Of a stretch of 64,000 nucleotides of DNA, positions 9,272 through 18,873 are shown piece by piece. The DNA is from Pycnococcus provasolii. Lineage: Eukaryota > Chlorophyta > Pseudoscourfieldiophyceae > Pseudoscourfieldiales. Position 1 is the stretch's first letter. The number at the start of each line of letters is the position of its first letter. A program made the translations under genes and the position numbers. The notes beneath the pieces were generated by a model, which was given only the letters and a program-made list of their open reading frames with translations, was not told the origin of the DNA and did no database searches. Location: positions 992,001 to 1,056,000 of the forward strand of contig CP150546.1 of assembly GCA_049487715.1 (NCBI GenBank). The letters run 5' to 3'.

Positions 9272-10649
9272 GGCAAGCAGGCAGCAGCAGCAGAAAATGA
9301 AGAATGAAGGGCGGGAAGGGAAGGGAAGGTTCCGCCGACCTATAATTAGGGAGTCACGGATTCATAGACTATTATGCCCTTGAGGGAGTCGAAGTTAGGG
9401 TTTGATCAAGACTTGGTTGTGCCAACCCCTAAACGAATCGAATCGGGGGTTCGCCTGCCCTTAGACCTATTTCCCCGACTTAACAGTATTAGGGGCGCTG
9501 TAAAAGAGGAGACAACAGAACAGAGAAAAGCCGCGGCTGTGCGGTTCATTGTGCAAGTGTGCACTGTGCAGTGCCCACCCAACCGAGCACCTCAAGCACC
9601 GAGCTGCAACGCTGCAACAGGCCACCACAGGGCACAGGCCACCACAGGGCACAGGGCACAACAGTCCACAGGCAACCTCGAGGCCTCAGCACTCAGCAGT
9701 TGTTCCTTGTTGTTCCAACACAGGCAGCCCCCAGGCAGCTCTTCACAGGCAGGGGGTCGCTCTTCTTCTTCCAACACACACGCCAGCTGCCAAGTGCCAA
9801 GTGCCAACCAAGGGCAACAGGCAACACAGCTGCCTGTGTGTTCCCAGCACGCCTTGAAAGCTTGAACTCCTCAACCTGCTCAGGCAGTCAGGAGTCAGGA
9901 GGCCGAGGGTACAAGCAGTACAAGCAGGCCGTGGTCGTTCCAGGGGCTCGTTCGAAGGAGGTGGTCGTTCCTCCAAAACGCTACCGTACCGTACCGTACA
10001 GTACTGTACTGTACAGTACGAAGGTTACATACAGTACAACCGCGATGACACACAGATGGCAGACGCATATGTAGACTACTGTCCTTGCCCACCTTCTCCC
10101 CCTTCGCCTCATCAAGGTGAAGGGGGACGGCCGTCTAGTCTAATCTTAACAGGTCTCGTAGTACTACTTGAGTTAGTTGAGTGGCTTGAGCAGTGATGAG
10201 CACGACTTGAATGAAGAAGCACGACTCTTGAAGAAGTCGAAGGCGAGCGAAGAAGAGGAGGCCAGTAGTACTAAGGTAGTCCAGTACGACCGACCACAAG
10301 GGCAACGTCCGTGCCAGTGCCCCAGTGCGAGGTTTCAGCAACTCACGGAGGTTTGCGGAGCCTCCTGTGCTTTCAGCCTACGCTGAGCTACTCGTACAGT
10401 ACATCGAAGTGCGTGCTTTCATCTTTTCAGCCTGCAGCCTCTGCTTTGCGCCTGCTTCCTTCGACTTCGAGCCTCAGCCTCAGCCTCCCTCCTCGGCTCC
10501 TCGAAGCAGGTGTGGTCGCGGCGTTGTCTCCAGCGGAGCCTCGAGGCTTCAGCTCCACCCAACGGGGTGCACCGGTGGGTCCCAGGGGCCAGCCAACTCT
10601 AGCTCTGAGCTTGAACGCGGCCGAATACACGCCTGCAGGGCTCGGCGCC
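9272..10649. other. Long divergent intergenic region with repeats
   Basis: About 1.4 kb between two divergent ATGs. Contents: a single GTTAGGGTTTGATC motif at about 9394, a CACCACAGGGCACAGG tandem near 9620-9675, a GTAC repeat at 9982-10020, and GTAGTACTAC-type motifs at about 10158 and 10264. The frame of the Kelch-filamin gene is open from a GTG at 10311, so a non-ATG or upstream exon start is possible but not supported. Confidence 0.6.
9982..10020. repeat. GTAC/AGTACT palindromic microsatellite
   Basis: Reads taccgtaccgtaccgtacag then tactgtactgtacagtac. It contains the self-complementary 14-mer GTACAGTACTGTAC, the same as at 48666. Confidence 0.85.
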
Positions 10650-13600
10650 ATGGCCGACGCCTCGGAGCTCGAACCAACCTCGGAGGCCGCCGCCGCCTTA
10701 GCGGAGGCGGCCGCACTACCGCCCGTAGAAGCGGATGTTCCATTACCAAACACAGAACCCGTAGAACCGGAGCCGGCGCCTGCTGCAGACGCTCCGACAG
10801 AAGCACCAGCAGCGGAGGAGCCGGCGCCTGCTGCAGACGCTCCGACAGAAGCACCAGCAGCGGAGGAGCCGGCGCCTGCTGCGGACGCTCCGACAGAAGC
10901 ACCAGCCGCGGAGGAGCCGGCGCCTGCTGCGGACGCTCCGACAGAAGCACCAGCAGCGGAGGAGCCGGCGCCTGCTGCAGACGCTCCGACAGAAGCACCA
11001 GCCGCGGAGGAGCCGGCGCCTGCTGCAGACGCTCCGACAGAAGCACCAGCCGCGGAGGAGCCGGCGCCTGCTGCAGACGCTCCGACAGAAGCACCAGCCG
11101 TGGAGGAGCCGGCGCCTGCTGCAGACGCTCCGACAGAAGCACCAGCAGAAGCACCAGCAGCGGAGGAGTCGGCACCAGCCACTGAAGCCTCACTTCCAGC
11201 GGACGATGCTGCACCTCTGCCAAGCGCGCCTGCTGAGGCGGTCGTGATCGCGCCCTCTCCAGTCCCTGTGGCACCGCGAGACCAGCCGTGGGCTGCGGAC
11301 GGCGCCGACGAGCAAGGATGGGGTGGCGACGAAGATGGCGCGGCGGATGGCGGACTATTTGCTCCGGCACCTGCACCGGACGACGGCGACATCGCCGCCG
11401 CGGCGCGCACGGCGGCTGCAGCAAGCACTGGTGCGAGAGGCTTCGTGTCAGTGCCAGGTGCCACCACCGCAGTCGCCGCCGTGGAGGCTGTCTTCTTTCC
11501 GCTAGCAAAGGCACACGCAGAGTCAGTCATACGTGCAAAGTATGCCGCACTTCCCAAAGAGCTTCAAGCGCTAAACGAGAGCGAGATGCTCGTGGAGCTT
11601 GCTGCGCTGGATGACAACACCGACCTTGCCGTGCCGGTGGCAGATGCGATGCGCGCGCTATACACAGACCAGGACGTCGCACGCTATCTCGACGCGCCTG
11701 TGCGCCGGCGTGTCGAAGGCGACCGAGCGACGTCAGAGGAGGAGGCTGGTGACGATAGCACGCTGCGCACCGCGCTCAAGGAGGCTGAGAGCTCTGGCGC
11801 GGAGACAATCACGCTGTCGGAGCTGCTGTCCTACATGGGCCTCGGTGGACCGGCGGCACATGTCTCGGCGGCACGTATGCGCGCGATGGAGGAGGCGGCG
11901 TCTGGCGGCGATTCGTTCCTGTCATCCGGGTCGCCGGCTCCGTCGGATGAGGAAGGCATGCTGCGCGACCTTCAGGAGGAGATCTCGCGTATGGGACTGA
12001 ACGCAGCAAAGCTAATGGTGGTTGCTGGCTTAGGCGCGTCGCGCGCTGGGCGATCCGTCTACCGCGTGTGGCCAAAGCTATGGGATAGCCATACGCGCGC
12101 TCTCCAACTATACGGCGAGCGCGTGAGGCAATGGAGCGACTCAGGCAGCGGTCCGCCCGCGCCCATCTGCCCCTCCGAGAGACAGATGTTTGAGATCGCC
12201 AAAGCTCACGACTTCGTGCTGAACGACATTCGTGTGCTCGACGTTGGCTCGCTGCACTGGAGCGAGCCCGTGAGCGCGGATGGCACGCTGCCGCCATGTC
12301 GTGCTGGCCACGCGCTGGTCACCGTGCCGACCAGAATTCACGCGTTGCCAAAGCTGCGCGGTGATCCGCTTGCGTACGAATTGCCCGGCACTCCGGTGCT
12401 CGGGACGGAGTTGATCAGCGAAGACGATGACAGCCAGCTCTACGGTGAGCGAGCGCGCACGCTCTTCGCGGAGGACGTGCCAGTTGTGAGCCTTCTCGAG
12501 CATATCGACGCAATGGCTGATATCCGAGAGGCTGACGGTAGCCAGTCGAGAACTGCGGGCGTGCACAACGTCGGCAGAGCGCAGATCGAGGCACTGTGCC
12601 AATGCCTGTCGGCGGCGGAAGAGCACTCGGCGGCTGCCGCGCGCGCAGCTCTCGAGGCAGATCCGACAGATGCGCTGGCTCAGAAGCTCGCGACTCGCAA
12701 GGGTGTGAGCGACATTGTCATCCGCGAGGTGCTTGGCGTGCTCTGCGCGCCAACGTCACAGGAAGCGAACAAAGCTGCGCCATTTGGCTGCGAGCCTGCC
12801 AACCCGAAACTGCTCTTCCCAAGCCGGCTATCCATCTTGCGCAACGTCAACACACAGCGCGATGGCGCACCATACGGGCCTGAAAACAAGAGGAGCATTC
12901 TTGCGCTCAGGCACGTGCTCTTGAAGGAGCAGGGCTGCGTGGAGCGGTTCCCGAGCCAGCTTCGCGCCGCGGTAAATCTGGCGAAAACAGCGCGTGCGGA
13001 TGGCAGTGCCATTTCAATCCGCGTGGTGAATTGCTCGATGCCAAGTGGCGAGGATGCCGAGGATGCCCCCGAGGATTTCGACAGAGCTTGGGTTGAGTGG
13101 CATATGGAGTGCGATGCTGCGCTGAAGGGCGAGGGCCCACACGTACAACGCAAGAAATTTCTGCCGGATGACGCTCCGCGCACAGCGAAATTTCTCAGCG
13201 AGACATCAGCGGGGGCATCGGCGGCACCGCCGGCACCCATGGCCGAGGCGAGCGAAGGCACACTCAACCGCGTTGAGTCGTACCTCGAATCGGTGCCCGT
13301 TTACGAGGGCGAGGAGGCAGAAGCGATTGCGGCGCTCCAGTCTGCAGCAGCCACTGCGCCGGGTGCCCCTCCACCCCCTCCAATGCAAGCCAGGGCGCGG
13401 GCTAGATTGGCAAAGCCCGTTGAACTTACGACTCAAATCGGCTTCGGCAGCACGCTGGATTTCGGCTTTGTCGAGACGGGATCGGGGACGAGCGGTGAAT
13501 TAGCGGCACAAAGACTTGCTGTGCGCCGTGCATTTGCTAACATGGTGACCAATGCCGGATCGGATGGCGTCGTCTTTAAGCTCATGGCGCATCGCCATGT

Positions 13601-16600
13601 GAATCTTGACGAGAAAACGGAGGAAGACGAAGATAGTGGTGAATCACAACCAGCCAGCCCAGAGCCGCAGGAGAGCAAAAAACCCGATAGCAGAAAATCA
13701 GCCAGGGGAGCACTTTCATCTGAGCCCGTGTTCGAGCCCGATCAACCTGCTACCAAATTCTCATTGCAGGAAACGGTTGCGCCACAGGAAGAGTTGGTGC
13801 GCAAGGAAAAGCCAAAGAAGCACGCGATTGCAGAAGTTGGGCGTGCCGTTCTGCGCTTATCGCAGCTTTGCCATGTACCGGAGTCAAACGACAGCGATGT
13901 TCAGTTTAAGCTGCCACTTGTAGGCGGCGGGCGAGGTGGCTTCGTAACGGTGTCCGTGAATGCGTCGCGTGCTTTCAGGACCCTCTTCAAGGCAAAGCGC
14001 CGTGCATGGGTTGATGCATTCAAGGCGTACGTGATTGGAGGCATGGAGCCCGTTGACGTGCTGGGTCGAGCGATCGAGCCGAGTACTGACGCGCCTGGCA
14101 CCCTCTCTCGCGTGCCCTCGCGCCTCTTCTCTTCAGCCGCCGAAAACGCGACGGTTTGCTTTGACGCGGCAAGTGCAACATGGGGCAGCGTGGGAATCAG
14201 TGACGTGGATGCTAAGACGTACATGTCACTCGACCCTGTGTTTCGGGCACCGCCAGAAATGGCTGCCCAGACCTTGGTTGAGATGGAGAGGATGTCAGCG
14301 ATGAAGTATGCATCACCTGGCCCGCGTGTTGGTCATGCCACATGGACATGTGGCGCACACGTGTTTGTATGTGGCGGCCTTAGACCGAATGACGTTGCAA
14401 TCATGGACGTGTGTTGCTTGGACACGACGACGAATACTTGGGTTGAGCTGACAGTGGCAAGCCCGCCGGAAGAGACACCAACGCCTCGACACGGCCATGC
14501 AGCGGTAAGCCTACCCGCATTTAGTGCAGACGTTGGCGTTGGCGCCGCGGTGGTGTGTTGTGGCCTAACCAGCGATGGCACGTGCGCAACTGATGTGTAC
14601 CTGTGCGTATGCAAGCCGCTCGAGCGAACCATCGTGTGGCGCCGCATTTTCCCTCTCGGCCGTGCACCTCAAGGTCGCGCATACCTTGCCATGGCGGCGG
14701 TCCGCGAGGCTGTGGGGAGCTATTCAGTATACCAATTTGGCGGGCGCAGCAAGGGTACTGGCGGCGACAGTGACGCGCTCGACGGTGAGCTGCGTTGCCT
14801 CACTATCGAAGCGGTAGGCGCCGCAGACTTGGTCACCGCACCTGTCCGAGCTGAATGGCTTCAGCTGTCGCAGCGTGGTCGTATGCCCGCGGCCCGCGAG
14901 TGCTGTGCGCTGCAGGCTGTCGGCAGGCGACTGCTTCTCTCGGGTGGTTGGTTGGGCGTTGAGCGAGCACCATGGGCGCGCGACTTTTGGGTGCTAGATC
15001 TCCGCCGTATGTTCTGGACGGGCCTCGCATTCTCGGGCCTCGCTCCGAGCGCGCGCTACCTGGCCGGCTCGGCGGTGGTGGACTACCGTGAGTCTCACAT
15101 CAACAATGCGCAGGTCTTGGACCCTGAGGCTGGATTGTATCCGCCATCGCCCGCGGGAGGGCTCGTGGGAGCCCCGCCTGCGCCGGGGAAGCAAGCACAC
15201 GCTTCAGTGCCGGTGGTGTGCATAGCCGGTAAGCGAAGAAGATTGCTTGTGAATGCACGAGATCTTCACGGCCTTCCCGTGGGCCGCGGCGGCGACTATC
15301 TGCAAGCAACGCTGCGTGCTCCGTCGGCAGGCGAGGCATCGCACACTGCTATTGTACGAAACACGTGGGGTGAGGAGACGTGCGTATCGCATGTTGAGTG
15401 CGCGGTGCGCAACCTTCCCGGACAGCCGGGTACTTACGAGATTGCCTTCACGCCTTTTCGCGCTGGCGTTTTCGGACTTGTGGTTGTTGGGGAAAATGGC
15501 GACGTCGTGGAAGGTGGATATGTACCCGTGCTTGTGTACCCGGCGTCGGCGGCACCGGCACGCTTTGCGCCCCACGGACGTGGTCTCGCGGTCGCCCCAC
15601 CGGGCGAGTCGACCACTGTCCGCGTGAAACCACGCGATGCCTATGGCAATGACATTTGCTTTGGCGGCAATACTGGAGGCGGCGGCGGCATTGCGCAGCT
15701 CAGATGGCCCGAAGGAAAGGCTGACAGCGTTCCGCCGCGCGTCACGGCGACCGTGCTGTATTCCGGCAAGCTGAAGAAGGATCAGCCGGACCAGGGGAAG
15801 AGACGAAAGAAGAAAAACAGAAAGGCGTATGGAGCGGGTGACGACGACGGGATCGACCAGCACCTGCAGCTCAAGGAGGTGCCACCAGTTCCCGTTTCGG
15901 TTACGTACGACCCTGAGGAGGGCTACCAACTTAGCTTCGCGCCGACGGAAGCGGGAATGTACGAGCTGCGCGTGTTTAGCGACGACGCGGCGCTAGCCGG
16001 CGTGCCTTACGTTCTTGAGAGCTACGCCATGACCGTCGATCCGGCGAAGTCCTACCTCCGCGGCAGGTGCGTGAACGGACGCTGGCATGCGGGCATTCCC
16101 TTCGAGTTCACCATACACGCGTGCGATCGGTATGGCAATCACCTAGATGTCGGTGGGCATCCGTTTGAGGTGGAAGTGCGCTCGAAGAAGAGCGGCGCGC
16201 TTCTTGACGCGGCGATTGTTGACAACAAGGATGGCACGTACAGCGTTTCCTCGAATAACAATATTGGAGGAGCACTTCGCGTGAGCGTGTTTGGCAAGTC
16301 GACCGATCCATCGGTTGACGAGCGCAAGGACGGCAAGGGGATGGCGAATACTCTCAACAGCCCATTCAACATCGAGGTGACGTCTGGACTGCTGAACGCG
16401 GCTAAGAGCACGGTGGAGCACCCTTCGTTTGACGCTGAGTCGCACGCATTCACCGAGTCGGTCAGGGCAGGCGAGACGCTGGAGTTCTTCGTGGTGGCGA
16501 GGGATGGCACGGGCCGAACTTTGAATGGTGGCAACGATATCCTCGAGCTGTACCTCGACGAAGGTGGCTTTGGCGAGGTGATCACCACGGGAACTGTGGA

Positions 16601-18707
16601 AGACATGATGGACGGCAACTACAAGTGCACCGTGGTGCCTCGCTTCGGAACGATCCCCGCTGCACACTCTATTCTCAAGGTGATGGCACGCGATGGCTTT
16701 TCCGACGGCAGCGAGTTCTTGCCCATCACCGGCAGCGACATCATGCTTTCGATTGAGCCCGGCAAGATAGAACCTCAGAAGTGCGTTGCGGTAGGCCCGG
16801 GCGTTGATATTGCCAATGCCACCGTGGCGCGCGAGCCGAGCACTTTTGTCGTTAAGCTGCGAGACACGTTTGGAAACGGGATTGGACGTGGCGGCGACGA
16901 GGTGACTGTGAGCGTAGTGGCGAACGAGACGCTTGGCAGCTTAGTAAGTGACAAGGAAGATGGCACGTACGAAGTGTCGTACACGGCGGGAAACGCGGCG
17001 GACTATCGAGGCCGCACTGTATACAAGATATTTGTGGAGGTGAATGGCAGCCAAATCTACGGATCGCCATTCTACCACTCGGTTTCTCCCGCGAGAACCG
17101 ACCCGCTCATGTGCGACGTAATCGGGCTGCCCGCTCTGCTGACTGCGGGCGAGACGGCGGAGTTCCTCGTACAGGCCAAGGACATCTACGGCAGGCCACA
17201 GCTGCGCGGGGGAGACGACTTCCAGCTCATCATAGGGGGCGCGCCGGCACGGCAGATGCCCGGAGCGGACAAGAACTCGAGGGCGAAGATTGACGAGGAG
17301 GAGCTTCAACGTCTTGTTGGCAACTGCTTTGGTGATGTTCGCGATCTGAAGAATGGCCAGTACCTGTGCCGCGTTTTGGCAGAGGAGCGTGCCTACTTCA
17401 GAGTCGAGCTGCAGGTTTGCCTGAACGACGTCGCAGTGAAGAGCATGCCGGCGGTTTTACCTGTTGTGCCCACCGGTCTTTTCAATCACGGATTTTGGAG
17501 CCGCACGAAGCTTGTGGACGAGCGCGTTGCGGACACCTTCGCGCTCGGAGGCGTGGGCATTGTTGGAGGCGTGGCTGGCGAGACGCTCACCATCGACGTT
17601 CTCTCGAAGAGCCTCGATGACGCGTTCCCCGCCGAGGAGTTCACCGTTGAGCTGCGCGGGCCCGAATTCGTCGCGGGCATTGTCGAGGGTCCCTTCGACG
17701 GCGGCATCTACCGCGCCAGCTACGCGGTCACCACGTCCGGCGCTTACATCGGCACCATTAAGCTGGGCAGGTTTCCGCTTGCTGGATGCCCGTTCAGACT
17801 GGAAATTCGCCCGGCGGAAACGCATCCAGAGCACGTGGAGGTGCGCGGGAAGGGCGTGTCGGAGGTGGTTGCGCAGGAAAACGCATCCTTCACGCTGGTG
17901 TCGAAAGATCAATTCGGCAACAACACATACCGTCAGGAGGATGTCTGGCGCGTTCGAGTGAAGGGTGGCGGCAAGGTGGGTGCTGGACGCCACGCCAAGT
18001 TCCAGAAAGTCGAGTTGGACGGAACGGCAACGGCGATGGGTGACGGCACCGTCGTATGCGAGTACACGGTTCCGATCGAGGGATATTACTCCGTGAGCGT
18101 GCAGCAAGCACGCAGCTTCGACGCGCGCGTTGAGGAGGACGAGTGGCAGGACATTCGCGGATCTCCCTTCTCCGTGCAAGCGCTCAAGCCGAAAGTGGAG
18201 ATGAGCGACGAGGCTCGGCAGAAGATTCTCGGCATGGGCGCGCAGAACGCCGCGTCGTCGCTCGCTGAGATGGCTGCCAAGCAGGCTGGAGGCGGGGCGG
18301 CGGCGGCGGCGAGGCGTCGCGCGGCCGCACCCGCGTCGGCGGCGGCTTCGTCTGCTGGCAAGTCAGCTGGCTCCGCACAACGCCCTGCCGTGAAGCCGAG
18401 GAAAAAGTTTGGTCTCATGGCAATGTTTGGAACGCCGCAGGAGCGCGAGGAGGCTGCGCGTGCGGCGGAGGAGGAAGCGGCGCGTCTTTTAGAGGAGGCG
18501 CAGATGGATGCCGAGGAGGCGGAACGCAAGGAGCGCGAGGCTGAGGACAAGCGTAAGCGAAGAGAGGCAATGCTGAAGAAAGCCGAGACGGGTCCGTTTT
18601 TTGCCTATGGCTTCTGGAAGAAAAAGCCGAAGCCACAGCCGACGGTGACGACAGAGGAGGAGACGGCCGCGGCGGCGGCGGGCGGCTCGTCTCATTCTAC
18701 GGCATAG
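10650..18707 (+). CDS. Giant Kelch-filamin repeat protein (2,685 aa)
   Basis: The first ATG (10650, context GCCATGG) gives 2,685 residues. Order: acidic Ala/Pro-rich N-terminus with eight 16-residue repeats (EEPAPAADAPTEAPAA); about 1,000 residues of unrecognised mostly helical sequence; Kelch-like beta-propeller blades at about 1,220-1,470 (GPRVGHATWTCGAHVFVCGG, RHGHAAVSLPAF, ECCALQAVGRRLLLSGG); about eight filamin/ABP280 immunoglobulin-like repeats at about 1,520-2,510, each with the family signature (KPRDAYGND, CDRYGNHLDVGG, LRDTFGNGIGRGGDE, KEDGTYEVSYT, NGSQIYGSPF); and a basic/acidic coiled-coil C-terminus rich in Glu/Arg. Filamin repeats act as spring-like binding platforms; Kelch propellers bind partners. 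No actin-binding CH pair is visible, so this is not a true filamin. A role in cytoskeleton, cilium or cell adhesion is inference. Confidence 0.9.
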   Translation: MADASELEPTSEAAAALAEAAALPPVEADVPLPNTEPVEPEPAPAADAPTEAPAAEEPAPAADAPTEAPAAEEPAPAADAPTEAPAAEEPAPAADAPTEAPAAEEPAPAADAPTEAPAAEEPAPAADAPTEAPAAEEPAPAADAPTEAPAVEEPAPAADAPTEAPAEAPAAEESAPATEASLPADDAAPLPSAPAEAVVIAPSPVPVAPRDQPWAADGADEQGWGGDEDGAADGGLFAPAPAPDDGDIAAAARTAAAASTGARGFVSVPGATTAVAAVEAVFFPLAKAHAESVIRAKYAALPKELQALNESEMLVELAALDDNTDLAVPVADAMRALYTDQDVARYLDAPVRRRVEGDRATSEEEAGDDSTLRTALKEAESSGAETITLSELLSYMGLGGPAAHVSAARMRAMEEAASGGDSFLSSGSPAPSDEEGMLRDLQEEISRMGLNAAKLMVVAGLGASRAGRSVYRVWPKLWDSHTRALQLYGERVRQWSDSGSGPPAPICPSERQMFEIAKAHDFVLNDIRVLDVGSLHWSEPVSADGTLPPCRAGHALVTVPTRIHALPKLRGDPLAYELPGTPVLGTELISEDDDSQLYGERARTLFAEDVPVVSLLEHIDAMADIREADGSQSRTAGVHNVGRAQIEALCQCLSAAEEHSAAAARAALEADPTDALAQKLATRKGVSDIVIREVLGVLCAPTSQEANKAAPFGCEPANPKLLFPSRLSILRNVNTQRDGAPYGPENKRSILALRHVLLKEQGCVERFPSQLRAAVNLAKTARADGSAISIRVVNCSMPSGEDAEDAPEDFDRAWVEWHMECDAALKGEGPHVQRKKFLPDDAPRTAKFLSETSAGASAAPPAPMAEASEGTLNRVESYLESVPVYEGEEAEAIAALQSAAATAPGAPPPPPMQARARARLAKPVELTTQIGFGSTLDFGFVETGSGTSGELAAQRLAVRRAFANMVTNAGSDGVVFKLMAHRHVNLDEKTEEDEDSGESQPASPEPQESKKPDSRKSARGALSSEPVFEPDQPATKFSLQETVAPQEELVRKEKPKKHAIAEVGRAVLRLSQLCHVPESNDSDVQFKLPLVGGGRGGFVTVSVNASRAFRTLFKAKRRAWVDAFKAYVIGGMEPVDVLGRAIEPSTDAPGTLSRVPSRLFSSAAENATVCFDAASATWGSVGISDVDAKTYMSLDPVFRAPPEMAAQTLVEMERMSAMKYASPGPRVGHATWTCGAHVFVCGGLRPNDVAIMDVCCLDTTTNTWVELTVASPPEETPTPRHGHAAVSLPAFSADVGVGAAVVCCGLTSDGTCATDVYLCVCKPLERTIVWRRIFPLGRAPQGRAYLAMAAVREAVGSYSVYQFGGRSKGTGGDSDALDGELRCLTIEAVGAADLVTAPVRAEWLQLSQRGRMPAARECCALQAVGRRLLLSGGWLGVERAPWARDFWVLDLRRMFWTGLAFSGLAPSARYLAGSAVVDYRESHINNAQVLDPEAGLYPPSPAGGLVGAPPAPGKQAHASVPVVCIAGKRRRLLVNARDLHGLPVGRGGDYLQATLRAPSAGEASHTAIVRNTWGEETCVSHVECAVRNLPGQPGTYEIAFTPFRAGVFGLVVVGENGDVVEGGYVPVLVYPASAAPARFAPHGRGLAVAPPGESTTVRVKPRDAYGNDICFGGNTGGGGGIAQLRWPEGKADSVPPRVTATVLYSGKLKKDQPDQGKRRKKKNRKAYGAGDDDGIDQHLQLKEVPPVPVSVTYDPEEGYQLSFAPTEAGMYELRVFSDDAALAGVPYVLESYAMTVDPAKSYLRGRCVNGRWHAGIPFEFTIHACDRYGNHLDVGGHPFEVEVRSKKSGALLDAAIVDNKDGTYSVSSNNNIGGALRVSVFGKSTDPSVDERKDGKGMANTLNSPFNIEVTSGLLNAAKSTVEHPSFDAESHAFTESVRAGETLEFFVVARDGTGRTLNGGNDILELYLDEGGFGEVITTGTVEDMMDGNYKCTVVPRFGTIPAAHSILKVMARDGFSDGSEFLPITGSDIMLSIEPGKIEPQKCVAVGPGVDIANATVAREPSTFVVKLRDTFGNGIGRGGDEVTVSVVANETLGSLVSDKEDGTYEVSYTAGNAADYRGRTVYKIFVEVNGSQIYGSPFYHSVSPARTDPLMCDVIGLPALLTAGETAEFLVQAKDIYGRPQLRGGDDFQLIIGGAPARQMPGADKNSRAKIDEEELQRLVGNCFGDVRDLKNGQYLCRVLAEERAYFRVELQVCLNDVAVKSMPAVLPVVPTGLFNHGFWSRTKLVDERVADTFALGGVGIVGGVAGETLTIDVLSKSLDDAFPAEEFTVELRGPEFVAGIVEGPFDGGIYRASYAVTTSGAYIGTIKLGRFPLAGCPFRLEIRPAETHPEHVEVRGKGVSEVVAQENASFTLVSKDQFGNNTYRQEDVWRVRVKGGGKVGAGRHAKFQKVELDGTATAMGDGTVVCEYTVPIEGYYSVSVQQARSFDARVEEDEWQDIRGSPFSVQALKPKVEMSDEARQKILGMGAQNAASSLAEMAAKQAGGGAAAAARRRAAAPASAAASSAGKSAGSAQRPAVKPRKKFGLMAMFGTPQEREEAARAAEEEAARLLEEAQMDAEEAERKEREAEDKRKRREAMLKKAETGPFFAYGFWKKKPKPQPTVTTEEETAAAAAGGSSHSTA
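10770..11165 (+). repeat. 48-bp coding minisatellite, eight copies
   Basis: Eight near-identical 48-bp units starting gagccggcgcctgctgcaga and encoding EPAPAADAPTEAPAAE. Variants are synonymous or single substitutions (A to V in copy 7; a six-residue insertion in copy 8), a sign of ongoing unequal exchange. Confidence 0.92.
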
Positions 18708-18849
18708 CAGTGAGCGGGGTGGTAGGAGGGGAAGGATTTCTCCTCCACCCACCCACCATCCACCACTCACATCTTGAAACATTGGAAGAGAGGAGCTTCT
18801 CATATTTTAATATTAGATTCTTCGTTCAATTTTATATTCAAGATCAAAT

Positions 18850-18854
18850 TTACA
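18850..18854 (-). terminator. TGTAA polyadenylation signal, K+ channel gene
   Basis: TGTAA on the minus strand 20 nt beyond the stop of the two-pore K+ channel gene. Confidence 0.55.
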
Positions 18855-18873
18855 CAATCAACATATGGTTATT

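Noticed and set aside
10770-11165. CRISPR-like array
   Set aside because: Units are contiguous 48-bp coding repeats without unique spacers, in a eukaryotic gene.
10427-11557. Large minus-strand frame over the 48-bp repeats, Ala/Gly/Ser-rich
   Set aside because: It is the mirror of a GC-rich tandem repeat in a strongly supported plus-strand gene; no family-like sequence.
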